A DNA stretch of 24,330 nucleotides from an uncultured Brevibacterium sp. (GTDB lineage: Bacteria > Actinomycetota > Actinomycetes > Actinomycetales > Brevibacteriaceae), in contig CABTZE010000009.1 in the NCBI GenBank assembly GCA_902489215.1, positions 1 through 24,330 on the forward strand, in the 5' to 3' direction. Under the pieces are notes generated by a model that saw only the letters and a program-made list of their open reading frames with translations, searched no databases and was not told the origin of the DNA. Below, piece after piece: positions 12,784 to 20,544 of the stretch (within the stretch, counting starts at the first letter, position 1; each line of letters begins with the position of its first letter). Both the position numbers and the translations under genes were made by a program.

Positions 12784-14955
12784 ATGAAGGGCTTTCAGAC
12801 TTTCACCGCGTGGCTGTCCAGCGCCCCGGCCGACTGGTTTGCGGATTTTGTCCGCACCCGGCGCGATCTGGTGCGCACCGACACTGCGTCACTTGCCCGC
12901 CTGGCCGGTTCGGCTTCCACTCGCAAAGGGGTCGCGGTTGCCCTTGAGGCGCTCAATGCCGAAGCGCTTCAGACAGCTCTGCGCGCAGCGAAGGCTGCCC
13001 GTGTTGATCCGGTTGTTCCCCGCTCTGCTCTGGAAGCGAGCTCAGATGTCCTGGACCGTCTGATTCTTCTGGGCCTGCTGTGGCCCGCACAGAACAGCAC
13101 AGAAGACACAGCCGCAGGGACCCCCGGTGATGCCGAGTTCTTCGGCTTCCAATCCGAAGCGATTGCCCTGCTGCCGACTTCAGCAGCCGAATCCACCCGC
13201 CCACCGCAGTGGACGGAATACTCACGGCCAGACGAACCAGCTCTCACCCCAATCCCCAAATCCGTTGCCCTCAATGCCCAGGCTGCCGCCGCCGGGGCCG
13301 CGGGAGGCACAATCGCCGCTGCCGTCAGGGCGATCGAAGCCGATCCGCCCAGCCAGCTGATGTCCGGCGGGGTCGGCAAGCGCGACGTCCAGCGGCTGGC
13401 TTCCGCCCTCGACCTTGAGTACGCACAGACGATCTTCGTGCTCGAACTGTGCGGTGCGCTCAACCTGGTGGGCGTGGACAGTTCCAGCATCGATCCCGTG
13501 TGGCTGCCCACCAGTGAATACGACGTTCTCAAGCGCACCGACCGCGGCAGTCTGCACGCAGCACTCGTGCGCGCCTGGCTGCACATGGGCGAAGACATCA
13601 CCCACATCGCCGCCGGCCACACGCCCCGCGGCGACCGCGTGCACCCGCTGGGCTCCGTCGTCAAACCCGCCGCCGCCAATCCCTACGGCGGCCATCCTTC
13701 GGCTCTGCCGCCGGTCCGCTCGGCTCGCTTCCGACTGCTGCGCTCCCTCCTCTCTCCCGAGGTGCCACTCCCCCAGCCGCGCCCCGGCACCTCGACCGGC
13801 ACCTCGACAGGTTCCGGCACCTCGACAGACCAGAAAACCGGGGAGACCCCGAGCATTCGGCTTGCCGACCTCACAGCTGCCCTGCAGTGGCGCTACCCCC
13901 TGGCACCGGCGTTCAACCGCGACACCCTGGCCCAGATGCTCAGTGAGGCGGAATTCCTGGGGCTCGTCGCCACTCCCCTGACCGCACCCGACTCCTACGG
14001 GCTGACCCCTCTTGGCCGCACGCTTGCCGAGCACCTGAGCGCAGCCTTGCCAGCGGCCGCACAGCCACTCGACTACGCGGGATCAGCCGCCACGGTGCCC
14101 GCCGACTTCGCCGGAACCATCGGCGAACTGCTGCCTGACTACGCCGAAAGCGTCGTCATTCAATCCGACCTCACCGCGGTCGCCACCGGCCCCGTCCACC
14201 CCGACCTCGCGCAAAGACTCGATTCGCTCGCCGACTTCGAAACCCGCGGCCAGGGCACCGTGTACCGCTTCACCGAAAAGAGCATCGAAAGGGCACTGCA
14301 CACGGGGCTCAGCCGCACCGACATCGTCGCCACGCTGCGCGAATGCTCCTCGACCGGAGTTCCGCAGCCACTGGAGTTCCTCATCGACGGAGTCGCCTCC
14401 AGACTCAACCGCGTGCAGGTCGCCAGCGCCCGCGGCGCAGTCATCGTCGACGACCCCGACGAACTCGACGCTCTGCTGGCCGACCCGCTGCTCATCCCAG
14501 CGCAGCTGACCCGTGTGGCCCCCACCGTCGCACTGGCCGGCATCAGCTCCGACCGCCTGCGCGTCCTGCTGGAGGGTGCAGGGACGTCGACCCTGACTGA
14601 AGCGCCCACAGCACAGCCGAAGCGCGCGCCCAAGCAAACCGCGCCCGCCGTCACCCGGCGTACAGCCCGCATTGCCGATGCAGACCTCGACCGCTACATT
14701 GCCGGGGTGCGCAGCAGCACAGAAACCCCCGATGGGGACCCGGCATCCACCTCGGGTATTCTGCGCAGCGCCATCGACCGGCAGCAGAGCGTGACAGTCA
14801 CGCTGGCCCGCGCCGACGGCAGCAGCACCACCATCACGCTCACCCCGACCGCAATCACCGGCGGACGAGTGCGCGGAATCCGCAACGGCAGCGAAATCGC
14901 CGCCTCACTGTCACGGATCATCAGCGTCACCCCCGCCGAGGAAGGCACTCAGTGA
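12784..14955 (+). CDS. Helicase-associated domain protein, partner of bacterial XPB
   Basis: A 723-residue cytoplasmic protein of the actinobacterial helicase-associated family (XPB/Ssl2-like N-terminal region), regularly encoded just before XPB. It has no Walker motifs and so is not itself a helicase. The N-terminal two thirds are rich in short helices of winged-helix type. A recognisable core is PDYAESVVIQSDLTAVATGPVHPDL (about 440-465), followed by YRFTEKSIERAL and SRLNRVQVASARGAVIVDDPD. The last 70 residues (TVTLARADGSSTTITLTPTAITGGRVRG) resemble a small beta-rich WYL-like domain. Residues about 328-352 are a Gly/Thr/Ser linker built from three GGCACCTCG copies. The gene ends in a GTGA overlap with the next, so the two are translationally coupled. 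Function unknown; a regulator or loader of XPB is plausible. Confidence 0.88.
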   Translation: MKGFQTFTAWLSSAPADWFADFVRTRRDLVRTDTASLARLAGSASTRKGVAVALEALNAEALQTALRAAKAARVDPVVPRSALEASSDVLDRLILLGLLWPAQNSTEDTAAGTPGDAEFFGFQSEAIALLPTSAAESTRPPQWTEYSRPDEPALTPIPKSVALNAQAAAAGAAGGTIAAAVRAIEADPPSQLMSGGVGKRDVQRLASALDLEYAQTIFVLELCGALNLVGVDSSSIDPVWLPTSEYDVLKRTDRGSLHAALVRAWLHMGEDITHIAAGHTPRGDRVHPLGSVVKPAAANPYGGHPSALPPVRSARFRLLRSLLSPEVPLPQPRPGTSTGTSTGSGTSTDQKTGETPSIRLADLTAALQWRYPLAPAFNRDTLAQMLSEAEFLGLVATPLTAPDSYGLTPLGRTLAEHLSAALPAAAQPLDYAGSAATVPADFAGTIGELLPDYAESVVIQSDLTAVATGPVHPDLAQRLDSLADFETRGQGTVYRFTEKSIERALHTGLSRTDIVATLRECSSTGVPQPLEFLIDGVASRLNRVQVASARGAVIVDDPDELDALLADPLLIPAQLTRVAPTVALAGISSDRLRVLLEGAGTSTLTEAPTAQPKRAPKQTAPAVTRRTARIADADLDRYIAGVRSSTETPDGDPASTSGILRSAIDRQQSVTVTLARADGSSTTITLTPTAITGGRVRGIRNGSEIAASLSRIISVTPAEEGTQ
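13758..13824. repeat. Four copies of the dispersed 9-mer in the linker of the helicase-associated gene
   Basis: CGAGGTGCC at 13758-13766 is followed by GGCACCTCG at 13786-13794, 13798-13806 and 13816-13824. The three forward copies encode GTSTGTSTGSGTST, a flexible linker between two conserved regions. The clustering suggests local amplification of the motif inside a tolerated position. Confidence 0.8.
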
Positions 14956-16655
14956 CAGGCCCCCTCGTCGTCCAGTCCGACAGCACAATCCTCCTGGAAT
15001 CCGGCCACCCCGACGCAGCCGAAGCAGCAGCGGCCATCGCGCCTTTCGCCCAGCTGGCGCGCACACCCGAATACATTCACACCTACACCATCACTCCGCT
15101 GGGACTGTGGAACGCGCGCGCCTCCGGCCACGACGCCGAATCCGTCATCGACACCCTGCTCGAATACGCCAAATACCCCGTCCCGCACGAACTCCTGCTG
15201 GAAATCGTCGACCTCATGGACCGCTTCGGGGTGCTGGTGCTGACCAGTTCGCCCGTACACGGCCTGGTTCTCGAATCCTCCGACACCGCGCTGCTGGACA
15301 ACCTTGCCGAACAGCCCGAAATGCAGGGAATCTTCGGCACCCGGATCGACCCCGGCACCGTCGAGGTGTACCCCTCCGAACGCGGCGAACTGAAGTTCCG
15401 CCTGCTCAAACTGGGCCACCCCGTGGCCGACCACGCCGGCTACGTCGACGGTGAGGCCCACAGCATCGACCTCAACTACCACGAGGTGCCAGGCAGCTCT
15501 GCTGGTTCAGGCGGGACCGGTGCGGGCTCGGCTGAAACTGACGAGGTGCATGGAGGGCTTCAGGAATGGCACCTGAGGCCGTACCAAGAAGAGGCCGTGC
15601 AGACCTTTATGCGCGGTGAATCCGGGGTTGTCGTCCTCCCCTGCGGCGCTGGAAAGACCATTGTGGGTGCCGCGACCATGGCGCAGGTGAGCACAACGAC
15701 GCTCATCCTGGTGACCAATTCGGTGTCCGCCAAACAGTGGAAGGCCGAACTGCTGCGCCGCACCAGCCTCACGGAAGACGAAATCGGCGAATACTCCGGC
15801 GCGGTCAAAGAGATCCGACCGGTCACCATCGCCACCTACCAGGTGCTCACCACCCGCCGCAAAGGCTCCTACCTGCACCTGGAGCTGCTCGATGCGCGCG
15901 ACTGGGGCCTGGTCATCTACGACGAAGTGCACCTGCTGCCCGCACCCGTCTTTCGACTGACCGCAGGCCTGCAAGCACGCCGCCGCCTGGGCCTGACAGC
16001 AACGCTGGTGCGCGAAGACGGCCGCGAAGACGAAGTGTTCAGCCTCATCGGCCCCAAACAGTTCGAAGTTCCGTGGAAGGAAATCGAAGCCGCCGGCTAC
16101 ATCGCGACCGCCCACTGCGAAGAAGTGCGCGTGCGCCTAGACCGCTCCACCCGCGTGGCCTATGCGAGCGCTGAAGGCGAAGACCGCTACCGGCTGGCGG
16201 CCACCAGCGACGTCAAACTCCCCGTGGTGCGCCGCCTGGTGGAAAACCACCGCGATCAGCAGGTGCTCGTCATCGGCCAGTACCTCGACCAGCTGGAAGA
16301 GCTCGGCGAAGAACTGAACGCACCCGTGCTGACCGGCAAAACCGGCGAAGCTGAACGCGAGAGGCTCTACGAAGCATTCCGCACCGGCGAGATCAAAGTG
16401 CTCGTCGTGTCGAAAGTCGCCAACTTCTCCGTCGACCTGCCCGAGGCCTCCGTCGCCATCCAAGTGTCCGGTTCCTTCGGTTCACGCCAAGAGGAAGCCC
16501 AGCGGCTCGGCCGCATCCTGCGGCCCAAAGAAACCCGTCAAGCGGCATCGTTCTACACGGTCGTCGCAGCTGAAACAGTCGACGAACAATTCGCTGCCCA
16601 CCGTCGCCGGTTCCTCACAGAACAGGGCTACAGCTACACCATCAGCAGCGCCTGA
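14952..16655 (+). CDS. XPB-type DNA repair helicase (superfamily 2)
   Basis: A 567-residue SF2 helicase related to eukaryotic XPB and mycobacterial XPB, which unwind DNA 3' to 5' using ATP. Residues 1-175 are the N-terminal damage-recognition-like domain. The helicase core has Walker A LPCGAGKT (229-236), DEVH box (324-327), GLTATLVRED with the XPB-specific RED motif (354-356), and motif VI QRLGRILRPK (517-526) in a C-terminal domain ending near residue 560. The start is a GTG within GTGA, overlapping the partner's stop. A linker (about 177-202, Gly/Ser/Ala-rich) between the N-terminal domain and helicase core is bracketed by two ACGAGGTGC sequences. The expected role is DNA repair or unwinding; the in vivo role of bacterial XPB is poorly known. 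Confidence 0.95.
   Translation: MTGPLVVQSDSTILLESGHPDAAEAAAAIAPFAQLARTPEYIHTYTITPLGLWNARASGHDAESVIDTLLEYAKYPVPHELLLEIVDLMDRFGVLVLTSSPVHGLVLESSDTALLDNLAEQPEMQGIFGTRIDPGTVEVYPSERGELKFRLLKLGHPVADHAGYVDGEAHSIDLNYHEVPGSSAGSGGTGAGSAETDEVHGGLQEWHLRPYQEEAVQTFMRGESGVVVLPCGAGKTIVGAATMAQVSTTTLILVTNSVSAKQWKAELLRRTSLTEDEIGEYSGAVKEIRPVTIATYQVLTTRRKGSYLHLELLDARDWGLVIYDEVHLLPAPVFRLTAGLQARRRLGLTATLVREDGREDEVFSLIGPKQFEVPWKEIEAAGYIATAHCEEVRVRLDRSTRVAYASAEGEDRYRLAATSDVKLPVVRRLVENHRDQQVLVIGQYLDQLEELGEELNAPVLTGKTGEAERERLYEAFRTGEIKVLVVSKVANFSVDLPEASVAIQVSGSFGSRQEEAQRLGRILRPKETRQAASFYTVVAAETVDEQFAAHRRRFLTEQGYSYTISSA
15481..15549. repeat. ACGAGGTGC pair bracketing a 60-bp in-frame segment of XPB
   Basis: ACGAGGTGC occurs at 15481-15489 and 15541-15549, exactly 60 bases apart. 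The segment encodes a 20-residue period with HEVPG and DEVHG at its ends and a Gly/Ser/Ala-rich middle. It lies at the junction of the N-terminal and helicase domains. Confidence 0.75.
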
Positions 16656-16742
16656 CCAGAACAGAACCGGAACAGAGCAGGCCCGCGCCAGCGGCACCTC
16701 GGCAGCTGCCGACCACCCCGGACAGGACCCGAACAGAGCCGG

Positions 16743-17732
16743 TCAGTCCTCCGGCGCCTCCTCTTCGACGACCAAGTGCATTTCGGCAGTCTCCGGGTGG
16801 ACGTTCGTGCGTGCAATGACCCGGCGACGCTCCTGCCGATTCTCACCGAGCTTGACGAAGACCACGCCGAGGAGCACAAACACACCGCCGATCGCCTGCA
16901 CCGCCACCGGCAGGTCACCCAGCAGAATCCAGGCCATGACCACCGACATCGGAACCTCAACCAGGTTCAAGAAGCTCGAAATGGTCGACCCGACGTAGCG
17001 CACACCCACAACCGCCGTCGTGTATGCCCCGCCGGTGCACAGCACCAGAGCCAGCGCAACCACCCACCAGGGAACGATGGTGCCGCCCGCATCAAGATCC
17101 TGCGTGGTCATGCCGGCCGGAATAATGCCCACGGCTGTAATGAGAGCCACCACGACAGCACCAATGCCCATCGTGATGCAGATGAGAGTCACCGACGGAA
17201 AGCTCAGGTCAGCCTTGGCGGACATGACGAAGAACGCGGCCAAGCACACCGCGGCAGACAAAGCGAAGAACACACCGAGCAGATCAACTGACGAGCCGCG
17301 CGGATCCAAAATGATGAGCAGACCCACCGCCGCGACGACAATGCCGATGAACGTCAAAGTGGACGGACGGAAGCGCGTGCTCGCCCACACCCACAGCACA
17401 ATCATGAGCGGAGCAGTCATCTCAAGCAGCAGCGCGATCGGCGGGCTCATGCGCTCAACCGCCAAGAAGAACAGCAGCTGCACCCCGGACATGCACACGA
17501 CACCGTAGGTCAGCACATACCAGCGGACCTGCCACACTTCACGCCAGCGGCCGCGCATCTGAATGAACATCGGAATCGCAAGCAGGAGGCAGCTGCCGGC
17601 CAGACGCACAAACGTCACCGGCCCCGGCGTCCAATCGCCCGCGTACATGAGCTTGCCCAAAGGTGCGCAGATTGCGAACAGGAAGCACGACACCAGGGTG
17701 ATGAGCAGACCCAAAACAAAGTTCCGATTCAC
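16743..17732 (-). CDS. EamA/DMT-family permease
   Basis: A 329-residue inner-membrane protein with ten hydrophobic helices arranged as two EamA repeats, the drug/metabolite transporter pattern (10 TMS). The second repeat contains GVRYVGSTISSFLNLVEVPMSVVMAWILLGDLPVAVQAIGGVFVLLGVVFVKLG, typical of the C-terminal EamA signature. A cytoplasmic tail of about 30 acidic residues follows (ETAEMHLVVEEEAPED). Substrate cannot be inferred; family members move amino acids, nucleosides, sugars or drugs. The start is the GTG at 17730-17732, with a promoter six bases upstream and no Shine-Dalgarno. It converges with XPB across 87 bp that contains one CGAGGTGCC-family copy (16693-16701) and no clear terminator. 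Confidence 0.9.
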   Translation of the reverse strand: MNRNFVLGLLITLVSCFLFAICAPLGKLMYAGDWTPGPVTFVRLAGSCLLLAIPMFIQMRGRWREVWQVRWYVLTYGVVCMSGVQLLFFLAVERMSPPIALLLEMTAPLMIVLWVWASTRFRPSTLTFIGIVVAAVGLLIILDPRGSSVDLLGVFFALSAAVCLAAFFVMSAKADLSFPSVTLICITMGIGAVVVALITAVGIIPAGMTTQDLDAGGTIVPWWVVALALVLCTGGAYTTAVVGVRYVGSTISSFLNLVEVPMSVVMAWILLGDLPVAVQAIGGVFVLLGVVFVKLGENRQERRRVIARTNVHPETAEMHLVVEEEAPED

Positions 17733-17738
17733 CGGATC

Positions 17739-17768
17739 ATCGTGAGGGCTGGTCCCGAGTTAAGTCAA
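17739..17768 (-). promoter_or_regulatory. Promoter giving a leaderless start for the EamA permease
   Basis: On the minus strand TTGACT (17763-17768) is followed by 18 bases and CACGAT (17739-17744), which ends six bases before the GTG start. The -35 matches the consensus in five of six positions. The -10 departs from TAnnnT at its first base. The geometry implies transcription starting at the start codon. Confidence 0.5.
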
Positions 17769-17886
17769 CACGGACCCACAGGGCAAGACTCCCGCGACAG
17801 CAAGCCGAAGCACGTCAGTCAAGAGCACGGCGAGACACGGGCGAAATCGCGGCCACCTCGACAGCCTCAAAGTCACCAGCGGGCGG

Positions 17887-17892
17887 TAACGT
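17887..17892 (+). promoter_or_regulatory. -10 box placing the GltB-like transcript at its ATG
   Basis: TAACGT fits TAnnnT and is followed by seven bases (TGTACCC) and ATG, with no Shine-Dalgarno. The message is probably leaderless. The remaining 167-bp divergent gap holds this and the permease promoter. Confidence 0.5.
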
Positions 17893-17899
17893 TGTACCC

Positions 17900-19504
17900 A
17901 TGTTTGCCATTCTCACGATCACAGCTGTCGCACTGCTGTTCCTCGGCAGCATCGCACTGGCAGTTCTCCACTCTCTGTGGTGGCTCATAGCCGTCGTCGT
18001 CTTCGCCGCTCTGCTCGCTGTGGCGATCTACGACGTCATCCAGCCCCGCCTGGCCGTCCTGCGCATCTACCCGCTGCTGGGCCACATGCGGTATCTCATG
18101 GAAGAGATCCGCCCCATGATCCAGCAGTACTTCGTGGAAAGGAACTGGGACGGCCGCCCCTATGACGCCGATGCCCGCGCCCTCATCTATGAACGCGCAC
18201 AGGGAATCCACGCCGAAAAGTCGTTCGGCACGGAACTCGAAGTTCGCGACTCCGGCTACGAATACCTGCTGCACTCCGTTGTTCCCGGCAAGCGCCCCGA
18301 AGGCGAACACCGCGTGGTCATCGGCGGTCCGCAGTGCTCGCAGCCCTTTGACGTATCGCTGCTGAACATCGCCTCAATGTCCTACGGCGCTCTGTCCGTC
18401 AACGCCGTGCGCGCCATGAACCGCGGCGCCTACAAGGGCGGCTTCTTCCAGGAATCCGGCGAAGGCGGCGTCACCCGCTACCACCTGGAATCCGGCGCAG
18501 ACATCGTGTGGGAATTCGGTTCGGGATACTTCGGATGCCGCACACCAGAAGGCAACTTCAACCCCGAAATGTTCGCCCAGAGGGTCGTCCACCCCAACAT
18601 CAAGGGTGTGCTCATCAAGCTCTCGCAGGGCGCCAAGCCCGGCCTCGGCGGTGTTCTGCCGGCCGAAAAGATCACCCCTGAAATCGTTGAGGCTCGCGGT
18701 GTCGAGCCCGGCAAAGACTGCATTTCGCCGCCATCGCACACGGCGTTCACCACTCCCACCGAACTCATGCAGTTCGTGGGGCAGCTGCGGGAGCTGTCCG
18801 GCGGCAAGCCGATCGGATTCAAACTCTGCGTCGGCCTGCGCACCGATGTCCTGGCCATCGTCAAGGCAATGCTCGAAACCGGCATCCTGCCGGACTTCAT
18901 CGTGGTTGACGGTTCGGAGGGCGGCACCGGTGCCGCTCCACTGGAGTACGAGGACCACGTGGGCACCCCGCTGACCGAGGGCCTCATCCTCATGCACAAC
19001 GCACTCGTCGGCGCTGGCATCCGCCAGCACATCAAGATCGGCGCGGCCGGAAAGATCGTGGCCGGCACCGACATTATCCGCCGCATCGCCCAGGGCGCTG
19101 ACTACTGCTTGGCAGCACGAGCCATGATGATGGCCACCGGCTGCATTCAGGCTCAGCGCTGCCACACCAACAAGTGCCCCACCGGTGTTGCCACGCAGAA
19201 CCCCCGCCTGTACCGCGGGCTCGACGTGGACGACAAGGCCGAACAGGTGTACCACTACCACAAGTCGACCGTTGCGGAAACGGCGCAGATGATCGCCACA
19301 ATCGGCCTCGACAGCCCCGACCAGCTGCGCCCGTCGCACATCTTCCGCCGGGTCTCGCAATCGCGCGTTGAGTCCTACGCCGAAGCGTACGACTGGCTTG
19401 AACCGGGCGAACTGCTGGGCACGCCCCGCCGCAGCTGGGCTGAAGATTGGAACCACGCCGACCCCCACCGGTTCGGCCCGCCCATTTCCGCCGGCTTCCG
19501 CTGA
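17900..19504 (+). CDS. Membrane-anchored FMN-binding glutamate synthase-like protein
   Basis: A 534-residue protein with two N-terminal transmembrane helices (about 3-24 and 27-43) followed by a cytoplasmic GltB-type FMN/TIM-barrel domain (about 80-500). Signatures include NIASMSYGALS (157-167), GEGGVTRYH (187-195), IKLSQGAKPGLGG, VVDGSEGGTGAAP (335-347) and GKIVAGTDIIRRIAQGAD. Cys415-x5-Cys421-x4-Cys426 matches the [3Fe-4S] ligands of glutamate synthase. It lacks the glutaminase (class II amidotransferase) and GXGXG regions of full GltB, so ammonia from glutamine is not produced here. Such stand-alone membrane proteins have no settled function; a membrane-linked oxidoreductase is likely. It ends at a good terminator. 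Confidence 0.92.
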   Translation: MFAILTITAVALLFLGSIALAVLHSLWWLIAVVVFAALLAVAIYDVIQPRLAVLRIYPLLGHMRYLMEEIRPMIQQYFVERNWDGRPYDADARALIYERAQGIHAEKSFGTELEVRDSGYEYLLHSVVPGKRPEGEHRVVIGGPQCSQPFDVSLLNIASMSYGALSVNAVRAMNRGAYKGGFFQESGEGGVTRYHLESGADIVWEFGSGYFGCRTPEGNFNPEMFAQRVVHPNIKGVLIKLSQGAKPGLGGVLPAEKITPEIVEARGVEPGKDCISPPSHTAFTTPTELMQFVGQLRELSGGKPIGFKLCVGLRTDVLAIVKAMLETGILPDFIVVDGSEGGTGAAPLEYEDHVGTPLTEGLILMHNALVGAGIRQHIKIGAAGKIVAGTDIIRRIAQGADYCLAARAMMMATGCIQAQRCHTNKCPTGVATQNPRLYRGLDVDDKAEQVYHYHKSTVAETAQMIATIGLDSPDQLRPSHIFRRVSQSRVESYAEAYDWLEPGELLGTPRRSWAEDWNHADPHRFGPPISAGFR

Positions 19505-19520
19505 TCAGCGCAGAGCTTTC

Positions 19521-19560
19521 AGGGCTCGGAGTTTGAGAATCCTCTTAGACTCCGAGCCCT
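19521..19560 (+). terminator. Intrinsic terminator after the GltB-like gene
   Basis: AGGGCTCGGAGT (19521-19532) pairs perfectly with ACTCCGAGCCCT (19549-19560) over a 16-base loop, followed by TTCCTGT. It is 16 bases past the stop codon. The rest of the 206-bp gap leads to the two-component operon and contains a possible -10 box TAGCAT at 19657-19662. Confidence 0.82.
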
Positions 19561-19710
19561 TTCCTGTGAGAGCCGCTGACTGCCCGTCCAACACATGAGC
19601 CGAGTGGGCGCAATCCCGCGAAAAACCGCGCATCAACCGTGTGATCTGTGCAACAATAGCATTCAGGAATCTTCCAGCAAACCTCCAGACTCGAAGAGGA
19701 GACTGATCAC

Positions 19711-20481
19711 ATGACGACTCCTATGACCCCCAACCACGACACGCAGGAAGTCGAAGCGACCCTGCTCGTTGTCGACGACGAACCCAATATCCGCGAACTG
19801 CTGTCCACCAGCCTCCGCTTTGCCGGCTTCGAAGTGATTTCCGCCGCCAACGGCGCTGAAGCCCTGCGCCTTGCCGAACAGCAGGTGCCGGACCTCCTGG
19901 TGCTCGACGTCATGCTGCCGGACATGGACGGCTTCACCGTCACCCGCCGTCTGCGCCAGGCCGGCTTCCACATCCCGGCGGGGTTCCTCACCGCCCGCGA
20001 TGACACCTCGGACAAGATCACGGGCCTGACCGTCGGCGGTGACGACTACGTGACCAAGCCGTTCAGCCTCGAAGAGGTCGTCGCCCGCATCCGCGCTGTC
20101 CTGCGCCGCACCCACGCCGCCGAAGAAGAAGAGACCGCGGTCATCGAAGTCGGCGAACTCGAACTCGACGACGACACCCACGAGGTGCGCCGCGGAGGCA
20201 TCCTCATCGACCTGTCCCCCACCGAATTCAAACTGCTGCGCTACCTCATGCTCAACGCGAATCGGGTGCTGTCGAAATCGCAGATCCTCGACCACGTGTG
20301 GGAGTACGACTTCGGCGGAGACACCGGAATCGTAGAATCCTATATTTCGTACCTGCGCCGCAAGATCGACGTGGCCCCCACGACCGACGAAGCCGGCAAC
20401 CCCATCGAGGTCGAATGGACCCCCATGATCCAGACCAAGCGGGGAGTCGGATACATGCTGCGGACCACAGACGCCAAGTAA
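19711..20481 (+). CDS. OmpR/PhoB-family response regulator (MprA-like)
   Basis: A 256-residue DNA-binding response regulator. The receiver domain (about 16-130) has the acidic pocket Asp22/Asp23 in VVDDEP, phospho-acceptor Asp66 in LVLDVMLPDMDG, Thr94 in LTARDD and Lys116 in VTKPFS. The C-terminal winged helix (about 145-253) includes LSPTEFKLLRYLMLNANRVLSKSQILDHVWEYDF and ends TKRGVGYML. Residues 89-91 (PAG) replace the usual PVL or PVI before FLTAR. GAGGAG lies nine bases before the ATG. Gene order (regulator, kinase, HtrA protease) matches the mycobacterial mprA-mprB-pepD cluster for cell-envelope stress, so MprA is the best analogue, but TrcR/TcrA-type is possible. Confidence 0.93.
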   Translation: MTTPMTPNHDTQEVEATLLVVDDEPNIRELLSTSLRFAGFEVISAANGAEALRLAEQQVPDLLVLDVMLPDMDGFTVTRRLRQAGFHIPAGFLTARDDTSDKITGLTVGGDDYVTKPFSLEEVVARIRAVLRRTHAAEEEETAVIEVGELELDDDTHEVRRGGILIDLSPTEFKLLRYLMLNANRVLSKSQILDHVWEYDFGGDTGIVESYISYLRRKIDVAPTTDEAGNPIEVEWTPMIQTKRGVGYMLRTTDAK

Positions 20482-20493
20482 ACATCCATCAAC

Positions 20494-20522
20494 AAGGGGC
20501 GGGACCGGCAGGCTCGCCCCTT
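20494..20522 (+). terminator. Hairpin between the response regulator and kinase genes
   Basis: AAGGGGCG (20494-20501) pairs with CGCCCCTT (20515-20522) over a 13-base loop and is followed by TTTG only. It lies 13 bases past the regulator stop and just before the kinase start. It may attenuate transcription so that less kinase than regulator is made. The short T run makes full termination unlikely. Confidence 0.55.
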
Positions 20523-20544
20523 TGCATTGGAAAGCACACTGACC

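Noticed and set aside
16656..16742. Terminator between the convergent XPB and permease genes
   Set aside because: The gap has GAACAGA repeats and a CGAGGTGCC-family copy but no stem with a T tract on either strand.
19657..19662. Promoter TAGCAT for the two-component operon
   Set aside because: It fits TAnnnT but lacks a -35 partner and leaves a leader of about 45 bases, too weak to list as a feature.
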